Below are positions 1 through 4,705 of a stretch of 12,272 nt of DNA, in pieces; within the stretch, counting starts at the first letter, position 1; every line of letters starts with the position of its first letter. The notes under the pieces are model-generated. The model did not search any database. It was not told where the DNA came from and was given only the letters and a program-made list of their open reading frames with translations. The stretch spans positions 1-12,272 of the forward strand of contig DFBM01000200.1 in assembly GCA_002366645.1 (NCBI GenBank). Reading direction: 5' to 3'. This DNA is from Rhodobacterales bacterium UBA3080 (GTDB taxonomy: Bacteria > Pseudomonadota > Alphaproteobacteria > Rhodobacterales > Rhodobacteraceae). The translations under genes and the position numbers were made by a program.

Positions 1-360
1 TTAGTTGAAGACGTGGTGATAATGACAGGCAACATTGTGGTGGGCGAGGACGTCTCGATCCGAAAATGTGGGCGTTGTCATCTCGTTAGCGAGAAAAATA
101 AATATGGTGGTATCGAGTCGACCCCGTCGTTCCCCGCGCTTCGTACACTCAAAGACTGGCGTGAAAAGTTTGCGGTTTTCTGGACGCTAAACCCGCATCC
201 TAGTTTCACGCAGATCGAGGAAATTACCGAACCTTTCGATCCGGCTTACCCACCACACATATACCCGATTTTCCTGACAATTGAGGAAGTCGAAAATATC
301 GGGGCGTTTATGGAAACTATTACGCCTGCAGATCTGGGCGATCCAATCCGGACGAACTAA
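1..360 (+). CDS. c-type cytochrome, 5'-partial
   Basis: The frame is open from the first base of the window to the TAA at 358-360, so the true start and an export signal probably lie upstream. The GTG/ATG codons at 13-24 are unlikely to be the real start, because a cytochrome c needs a signal peptide and none is encoded here. One heme c attachment motif, CGRCH, is encoded at about 67-81. It follows a stretch resembling the usual mature N-terminus of small class I cytochromes (GEDVSIRKCGRCH). The later STPSF and DWREKF stretches and a C-terminal helix with a Met (FMETI, a possible axial ligand) resemble small cytochrome c proteins I associate with Rhodobacterales; this is from memory. The role is presumably periplasmic electron transfer, partner unknown. 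It runs convergent to the iron-sulfur gene, with only 15 bases between them and no terminator hairpin. Confidence 0.75.
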   Translation, partial: LVEDVVIMTGNIVVGEDVSIRKCGRCHLVSEKNKYGGIESTPSFPALRTLKDWREKFAVFWTLNPHPSFTQIEEITEPFDPAYPPHIYPIFLTIEEVENIGAFMETITPADLGDPIRTN

Positions 361-375
361 CTTTCATCGACCCGA

Positions 376-2337
376 TCAGTTCGGCTTTCGATCTTTCAAG
401 TAGTCTTCTGTGGTCCTTGTTGCGGGGCGTTTACCTGCGAACATCGGGGAATTGTCGCTGTGATACTGGGCTTTGACCCGGCAATCGTCGCACATGCGGA
501 TCAGCTTTGCGTTGTCCGAATTGACGAACATGGCATGTTTGCCTTCCAACTTTTCGACGATTTTCTCGATCGTGCTTTTTACCCCAAAAGGCTTGCCACA
601 TTCGATGCAGGGATAAGGCTCTTCTTCATTCACGACTCTATCGGTAAGCGCTTGGGCGGACAGATCGAGCTGTGGAACAAGCGTGATTGCGTTTTCGGGG
701 CATGTGTCGGTGCAGATACCGCATTGAAGGCAAGCATCCTCTTTGAAGCGCAGTTGTGGGGCGTCGGGATTATCACCAAGCGCGCCCGAAGGGCAAAGAC
801 TGGCGCAGGCAAGGCAAAGGGTGCAAGCGTCTGTATCGATCAAAACCGCGCCATAAGGTGCGCCAGCGGGCAGGGCTATTGGTGTATTCGTGTCGGGTAC
901 CAGTGCCGTAGCTGCAAGCCGCGTTGCTTCACGGCGTCCACCAAGTGGCAAAATCGGGTTAACATCCAGTGCCTTAAGTGGCTTAACATAAAGTGCATCA
1001 CATAGGGCATCCGGTTCTGAAGGCGAGATAATGCGAACACGCAATTCTTCGCCTGGAACCATGGCCAACGCCAGCTCCAGCTGCGGGTCAAGCGCATCCC
1101 GTTCGGTTTTCGGACCGGCGAGAATGTCGACAGATTTAAATCCGCTCGCCAAGGCTACCAGCATCTCGGAATGGCCAAAGCCGGAAAGGTTCGGAACCGC
1201 CAATGGTAGAACATCCGACGGCAATCCACGTGCAAATCTGGCAGCGAGCGAGATCATCTCTGTGCCATGGGTTTCATCGTGCACCAATAGGCGCGGTGCC
1301 TTGCCGCCCGCTTCGCGATATGCGCTCGCCAAGGTTCGGATGCGATTGAAAAGGAAGGAAACCGGCGGCGCATCGTAAGAAACCGCGCCGGAAGGGCAGA
1401 CCGCCGCACATTCACCACATCCAGCACAAATGTTGGGATCGATCGAGACAGAGTCACCGGCGGAAGTGATGGCTCCTGTCGGGCAGACATTCAGGCAGCG
1501 GTTGCAGCCTGAACGGGAGGCGCGGGAATGCGCACAAAGATGTTCTTCAAAACTGACATAGAAGGGTTTTTCAAAGGTGCCTTCCAGTTGTGCAGCTTCA
1601 AATACTGCGCGATTGACGGCCAGCGGGTCCTTAGGGTCTGCACGCAAGTAACCGTCGCGCTTCTCGTGGGCTGGAAATAAGGAGGTGCCACCGGTCAGGT
1701 CCAGTATCAAATCACATTCAGATTTGCCGCCATCTTTCGGGGCGCCGAACTGTAAAGCGCCGCGGCCTGAAGGGTCGAGCGTGCGTAATGCGTCAACAGT
1801 GACGGAAAACTGACCAAGTGAGCCGCTCGCTTTCCTGATTCGACCCGACAGAACGTCGAGCTGAGCCGGTATAATTTCGGGGGCGTCTGTTAAAAGGACT
1901 GTTACGTCAATAATTTCAGACAATTGTTCGGCCGCGTTGATCGCAACATCGGAGTCGCCGACGATTAGGCAAAGCCCCTCGGATTCAACATCGAAGGTTT
2001 TAATTGCGGGCGCGGGAAGCATCGCTTCGGCGAGCAAGGCTGTAATTTTTGGTGTGGCAGATTTGCCCTCGTCCGACCATCCAGCGCGATCACGAATATC
2101 GACACACAGCGGCAACGGGGTATCTAGTTCAGCCGCCAAATCTTCAAATACATTTGCCTCCTGAGCACATGCAATTACCACCTCGCCACTCGGCAGCGCC
2201 TGCGCTAGGCTATCGAGCCCGCTGGTGCATAACCCGTTGTGAATCATGGAGCAATTCAAGCCAGTTGACTTCGAAATAGCATCAGCATCCAGTTTTTGCG
2301 AACCTCCGCAATCACATAGCATCAGGGTCTTGGCCAT
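376..2337 (-). CDS. polyferredoxin-like 4Fe-4S protein of formate dehydrogenase loci
   Basis: 653 aa, soluble, with no signal peptide or membrane segment, so cytoplasmic. Four 4Fe-4S motifs are visible: Cys278/281/285 (with Cys268 as possible fourth ligand, at unusual spacing), Cys304/307/310/314, Cys505/508/511/515 and Cys536/539/542/546. A C-terminal paired CxxC (Cys577/580 and Cys616/619) looks like a zinc or rubredoxin-type site. The N-terminus has CDCGG at residues 8-12 with Cys29 and Cys37. Residues about 345-410, between the two ferredoxin modules, weakly recall MvhD/HdrA-type domains but have no cysteines (inference). Start ATG at 2335-2337 is supported by a GGGAGA ribosome site at 2343-2348 on the minus strand. 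It is divergent from DUF3305/DUF3306 across a short palindromic region. Proteins of this kind recur beside such fdh clusters; probable role is electron transfer or cluster/cofactor supply for formate dehydrogenase. The exact function is not known to me. Confidence 0.85.
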   Translation of the reverse strand: MAKTLMLCDCGGSQKLDADAISKSTGLNCSMIHNGLCTSGLDSLAQALPSGEVVIACAQEANVFEDLAAELDTPLPLCVDIRDRAGWSDEGKSATPKITALLAEAMLPAPAIKTFDVESEGLCLIVGDSDVAINAAEQLSEIIDVTVLLTDAPEIIPAQLDVLSGRIRKASGSLGQFSVTVDALRTLDPSGRGALQFGAPKDGGKSECDLILDLTGGTSLFPAHEKRDGYLRADPKDPLAVNRAVFEAAQLEGTFEKPFYVSFEEHLCAHSRASRSGCNRCLNVCPTGAITSAGDSVSIDPNICAGCGECAAVCPSGAVSYDAPPVSFLFNRIRTLASAYREAGGKAPRLLVHDETHGTEMISLAARFARGLPSDVLPLAVPNLSGFGHSEMLVALASGFKSVDILAGPKTERDALDPQLELALAMVPGEELRVRIISPSEPDALCDALYVKPLKALDVNPILPLGGRREATRLAATALVPDTNTPIALPAGAPYGAVLIDTDACTLCLACASLCPSGALGDNPDAPQLRFKEDACLQCGICTDTCPENAITLVPQLDLSAQALTDRVVNEEEPYPCIECGKPFGVKSTIEKIVEKLEGKHAMFVNSDNAKLIRMCDDCRVKAQYHSDNSPMFAGKRPATRTTEDYLKDRKPN

Positions 2338-2342
2338 CGAAT

Positions 2343-2348
2343 TCTCCC
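2343..2348 (-). promoter_or_regulatory. ribosome binding site of the 653-aa Fe-S protein
   Basis: GGGAGA on the minus strand, five bases upstream of the ATG at 2335-2337. It fixes the start codon of the iron-sulfur gene. Confidence 0.7.
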
Positions 2349-2368
2349 GCTTTTATCATTGGACTTGC

Positions 2369-2406
2369 GTTTAGTTGCCTTGTATTGGCGAAAAAGGCAA
2401 CTAAAC
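2369..2406. promoter_or_regulatory. perfect 13-bp inverted repeat in divergent promoter
   Basis: Left arm GTTTAGTTGCCTT (2369-2381) and right arm AAGGCAACTAAAC (2394-2406) are exact reverse complements separated by 12 bases. The element fills most of the 89-bp gap between the divergent Fe-S gene and DUF3305 gene. It could be a two-half-site operator for a dimeric regulator controlling both directions, or an mRNA hairpin in one 5' leader. Its position between two divergent starts favours an operator. I do not recognise it as an Fnr, ModE or NarL site. No convincing -35/-10 pair could be assigned around it. Confidence 0.6.
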
Positions 2407-2426
2407 AAATTCGAGAGCGCTGAACC

Positions 2427-2984
2427 ATGGAACAAAGATCAATTTCAATGCCAGTTGGGGTCGTCGTTCGGAAAACACCCGGTGTGACCAAATGGGCGAA
2501 ATGGGCGTGGAAAGCCGTTGCGGTACTGCCGGGCGCGGGACCAGCAGACTGGCGGGAGTTACGGCGCGACGGTGAGTCGGTTGAATACCATGCGGGAACA
2601 CTGCCGTTGGTTCTTTTCCGGACGGATACCGAAGCGTATATGACAGCGCTCGCTAATGATCCGCCTAGTGTTTACGTGGTCATGCGACCATCACCTACGC
2701 CGGATCGTGAACTAGATTTGTTTCTGGTAACCGCCTCAGCGTTTGAAGCGCAGGACTATCAAGATAGTAGCGAAGAAATTGTCGAGCCGGTGCCAATGCC
2801 TGCCGGTATGATAGCTTGGGTACGTGAGTGGATTGAGTTTCACCACGAAGACGAGAAGTTCGTAAAAAGGCGCCGGGACAAATTCGATACGGATATGAAA
2901 GAAGACGGAATCGGGGACGAACGAATCCGTCAAACCGCTGATGTTTACCGTTCGCCTAACTCTAAGAAAAGAATACTACAATGA
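2427..2984 (+). CDS. DUF3305 domain protein
   Basis: 185 aa, cytoplasmic by lack of signal or membrane segments. The pattern is that of DUF3305: an N-terminal strand with paired Trp (TKWAKWAWKAVAVLPGAG), then DWRELRRDGE, YHAGTLPLVLFRTDTEAY and a PSVYVVMRP strand at residues about 15-90. The C-terminal third is rich in charged residues with a helix containing HHEDEKFVKRRRDK. Members of this family are known mainly as neighbours of alpha- and betaproteobacterial formate dehydrogenase genes, with no established biochemical function. A role in assembly or maturation of the enzyme is inference from this linkage. The ATG at 2427 has a modest GAGAG at 2413-2417. It is the first gene rightward of the palindromic region and overlaps the next gene by ATGA at 2981-2984, so the two are probably translationally coupled. 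Confidence 0.85.
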   Translation: MEQRSISMPVGVVVRKTPGVTKWAKWAWKAVAVLPGAGPADWRELRRDGESVEYHAGTLPLVLFRTDTEAYMTALANDPPSVYVVMRPSPTPDRELDLFLVTASAFEAQDYQDSSEEIVEPVPMPAGMIAWVREWIEFHHEDEKFVKRRRDKFDTDMKEDGIGDERIRQTADVYRSPNSKKRILQ

Positions 2985-3595
2985 CGGAAAACAAATCATT
3001 TGCTTCACGTTGGTCTGAACGAAAACAAGCGGTGAAAAGCGAGGCGGAACAAGAAGAAATCGTCGTTGAAGAAAGTTTACCCAGTGAAGAGCCCGAAAAA
3101 ACGGATGCTGAAATTCTGGCGGAGCTAAATCTAAAAGACCCGGACGATATGGAAGCAGGGGACGACTTTAGCGCGTTTATGGATTCCGCTGTGCCACATC
3201 GCATAAAGAGCCGCGCCTTGCGCAAGCTGTGGCTTAGCAATCCGGCGCTCGCCAACCTCGATAATCTGTTGGACTACGGCGAAGACTTTACCAACGCGGG
3301 GGCCGTAGTTGAGAATATTGCTACTGCCTACAAAGTTGGAAAAGGGTTTGTCGATCGGCTGGTCGAGGAAGACGAGGAAAAGGCCGAATCAAAACCGGAA
3401 ACGACAGGCGAAAAAAGCGAAGCCGATGCTGAAACTGCAAAAATAGAAAATAGCGCACCAATTAAATCTGTGCGCAAGCCAGGCGAAATTCGTGTGCAGG
3501 CACCACTTCCGAGTGAGAGCGAGTTGACTGTGACCTCCGAAATTTCAACTAAACAACCCGAATCCCGCAGAAAACGGATGAATTTTGAGTTTTAG
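2981..3595 (+). CDS. DUF3306 domain protein
   Basis: 204 aa, very acidic and low in hydrophobics, with no membrane segment or signal. Residues 5-130 fit the DUF3306 pattern: FASRWSERK at the N-terminus, an acidic linker, LKDPDDMEAGDDFSAFM, then VPHRIKSRALRKLWLSNP followed by NLDNLLDYGEDFTNA. The C-terminal part (about 130-204) is Glu/Lys/Ser-rich and probably disordered, ending RRKRMNFEF. The family is a constant partner of DUF3305 beside formate dehydrogenase genes and has no assigned activity. The start overlaps the stop of the DUF3305 gene (ATGA), implying coupled synthesis; its own ribosome site is weak. The conserved basic helix and disordered acidic tail would suit a partner-binding factor, but that is inference. 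Confidence 0.85.
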   Translation: MTENKSFASRWSERKQAVKSEAEQEEIVVEESLPSEEPEKTDAEILAELNLKDPDDMEAGDDFSAFMDSAVPHRIKSRALRKLWLSNPALANLDNLLDYGEDFTNAGAVVENIATAYKVGKGFVDRLVEEDEEKAESKPETTGEKSEADAETAKIENSAPIKSVRKPGEIRVQAPLPSESELTVTSEISTKQPESRRKRMNFEF

Positions 3596-3666
3596 GAAAT
3601 CCAACTAAATTGCTCGGGTTTAACGTGTTGTTTTTACATTCGAATTTACTAATATAAGAAAAAAAT

Positions 3667-3690
3667 CCTTTGCACACAATGGTGCACAGG
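3667..3690. promoter_or_regulatory. imperfect palindrome, candidate operator
   Basis: Arms CCTTTGCAC (3667-3675) and GTGCACAGG (3682-3690) pair at 8 of 9 positions around a 6-base spacer. It sits just downstream of the candidate promoter and about 50 bases before the torD start, where an operator near the transcription start would be expected. The regulator is unknown. Confidence 0.4.
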
Positions 3691-3725
3691 CTATCCTTGC
3701 TAAACACGGCTAAACCCCGTCATCT

Positions 3726-3732
3726 GGGAGGA
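3726..3732 (+). promoter_or_regulatory. strong ribosome site deciding a TTG start
   Basis: GGGAGGA lies four bases before the TTG at 3737. The only nearby ATG (3732-3734) runs into TGA two codons later, and no ATG or GTG occurs in the torD frame between the upstream stop at 3701-3703 and 3737. The ribosome site therefore supports TTG as the start. Confidence 0.7.
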
Positions 3733-3736
3733 TGAT

Positions 3737-4354
3737 TTGAATAACACTGCTAAAACCGTTTCTACTTCGGAAGAAGATTTGCTCCGTGCGGATCTTTACG
3801 ACTACCTAGCAGCACTGCTGTCATGCCCACCGTCTGGCGAGTTATTGGGGCAAACCGGCGAGTTGACCGGCGACGACACCGATCTAGGTCAAGCTATTGA
3901 CGCATTGTCGCGTTTGGCGCGCGTCACCAAGACCAGCACTGCCGAACGTGAGTTCAATGCTTTATTCATCGGTATGGCGCGCGGCGAACTGCTGCCTTAC
4001 GCAAGCTTCTATCTGACTGGCTTCCTTAACGAAAAACCATTGGCGGTTTTGCGTAAAGATATGTTGGGCCTGACGATCGAACGGGCCCCGAACGTATTTG
4101 AGCCCGAGGATAACATCGCATCCCTTTGCGAAATGATGGCCGGGATGATCCGTGGCCGCTTTGGGGCGCCTGCCGATATCGTTCAGCAACGCGATTTTTT
4201 TAACAAGCACATCGGCCCATGGGCCAGCCATTTTTTCAAAGATCTCGAGGGGGCGAAGAATTCGGTTCTTTATGCGCCCATCGGGACGGTGGGGCGCGTC
4301 TTCATGGATATTGAAAAAGAGTCTTTTAGAATGGCGGGCGAAAGCTCGGCTTAA
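3737..4354 (+). CDS. TorD/DmsD-family molybdoenzyme chaperone
   Basis: 205 aa, cytoplasmic, all-helical by composition. It matches the TorD/DmsD/NarJ-like chaperone family: ALFIGMARGELLPYASFYLTGF at about 76-96, the signature EPEDNIASLCEMMAGMI at 122-138, and FNKHIGPWASHFFKDL at 155-170. These proteins bind the Tat leader of a molybdoenzyme apoprotein and hold it until cofactor insertion; here the client should be FdhA, encoded downstream. The family signature normally reads E-P-x-D-H; this copy has Asn126 in the His position. Translation starts at TTG (3737) with a strong ribosome site. It is the first gene of the fdh run, and the small Tat-leader gene follows after a 39-base gap. The family call is firm; the client is inferred from context. 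Confidence 0.9.
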   Translation: MNNTAKTVSTSEEDLLRADLYDYLAALLSCPPSGELLGQTGELTGDDTDLGQAIDALSRLARVTKTSTAEREFNALFIGMARGELLPYASFYLTGFLNEKPLAVLRKDMLGLTIERAPNVFEPEDNIASLCEMMAGMIRGRFGAPADIVQQRDFFNKHIGPWASHFFKDLEGAKNSVLYAPIGTVGRVFMDIEKESFRMAGESSA

Positions 4355-4393
4355 CCGATTGCCAGATTGGCGATCACAATGAAGGAGAAGGCA

Positions 4394-4585
4394 ATGCGTA
4401 AAGAGGAGACCGGTGTAGATACCAAGCGCCGTAATTTTCTAAAGCTCGCTTCGGCTTCGGTTCCTGCGGCGGCCGTTTCGGTTGCTGTTGGCACACAAGC
4501 GAAAGCAGTTGAGCTGCCAACAAACGAGGGTGGTCTGCAAGATACAGAACACACTCAGGCATATCTTGAAAGCGCCCGGTTCTAA
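4394..4585 (+). CDS. small Tat-leader protein of formate dehydrogenase operons
   Basis: 63 aa. An AAGGAG at 4382-4387 sits six bases before the ATG at 4394, so this start is preferred over in-frame codons further upstream (TTG 4367, ATG 4379). Twin-arginine motif KRRNFLK at residues 11-17 is followed by an Ala/Val-rich hydrophobic stretch and a short tail ending TEHTQAYLESARF. This matches the "formate dehydrogenase region TAT target" type of protein (about 65 aa; a Tat leader plus a conserved short tail with TEH and a terminal aromatic). It is found just before fdhA in many operons. Its function is not established; a small exported or membrane-tethered accessory subunit of Fdh is a reasonable inference. 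The last seven codons including the stop are duplicated in tandem immediately downstream. Confidence 0.85.
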   Translation: MRKEETGVDTKRRNFLKLASASVPAAAVSVAVGTQAKAVELPTNEGGLQDTEHTQAYLESARF

Positions 4586-4606
4586 CTTGAAAGCGCCCGG
4601 TTCTAA
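4565..4606 (+). repeat. perfect 21-bp tandem duplication spanning a stop codon
   Basis: Bases 4565-4585 (the last six codons plus TAA of the Tat-leader gene) are repeated exactly at 4586-4606. The unit is 21 bases, so the second copy stays in frame and would encode LESARF-stop again if the first stop were read through. The exactness suggests a recent slippage duplication. Confidence 0.95.
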
Positions 4607-4611
4607 ACCGG
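4597..4611 (+). other. small hairpin after the Tat-leader gene
   Basis: CCGGTT (4597-4602) and AACCGG (4606-4611) form a 6-bp stem with a 3-base loop. The left arm lies in the second copy of the 21-bp duplication and most of the right arm in the sequence after it. There is no T-run, so it is more likely an mRNA processing or stability element, or chance, than a terminator. Confidence 0.4.
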
Positions 4612-4670
4612 ACGATTTTACACAATCCGACGACGGTTGCGTGACGCCCTGACCCGGACAAGACAAGCTT

Positions 4671-4687
4671 AACCCGACAATCGGGTT
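4671..4687 (+). promoter_or_regulatory. leader hairpin just upstream of fdhA
   Basis: AACCCGA (4671-4677) and TCGGGTT (4681-4687) form a perfect 7-bp stem with a CAA loop, ending a few bases before the AGGGAGA ribosome site at 4694-4700. It does not occlude the ribosome site and could protect a processed fdhA mRNA 5' end. No T-run follows, so it is not a terminator. Confidence 0.45.
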
Positions 4688-4705
4688 CATTTTAGGGAGA
4701 TTGAA

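Larger units (their letters stand above)
3596..3736 (+). promoter_or_regulatory. regulatory gap upstream of the torD-fdh operon
   Basis: This AT-rich 141-bp gap has no ORF. A possible sigma70-like promoter is TTGTTT at 3628-3633 with AATATA at 3651-3656 (17-base spacing); the match is weak. Downstream of it lie an imperfect palindrome (3667-3690) and two direct repeats GCTAAAC at 3699-3705 and 3709-3715, exactly 10 bases apart. CAACTAAA at 3602-3609 repeats the core of the right arm of the palindrome at 2394-2406. The gap ends with a strong GGGAGGA ribosome site. This is the best candidate for the main fdh operon promoter. Confidence 0.45.

Noticed and set aside
361..375. Bidirectional terminator between the convergent cytochrome and Fe-S genes
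   Set aside because: Only 15 bases separate the stops and no stem with a T-run could be found.
460..1005. 181-codon plus-strand frame inside the Fe-S protein gene
   Set aside because: It is antisense to a confident gene with conserved cysteine motifs; the Cys-rich look of its translation comes from the opposite-strand codons.
4367..4393. Upstream TTG/ATG starts for the Tat-leader gene
   Set aside because: The AAGGAG at 4382-4387 is properly spaced only for the ATG at 4394, and the resulting 63 aa fits the family length.
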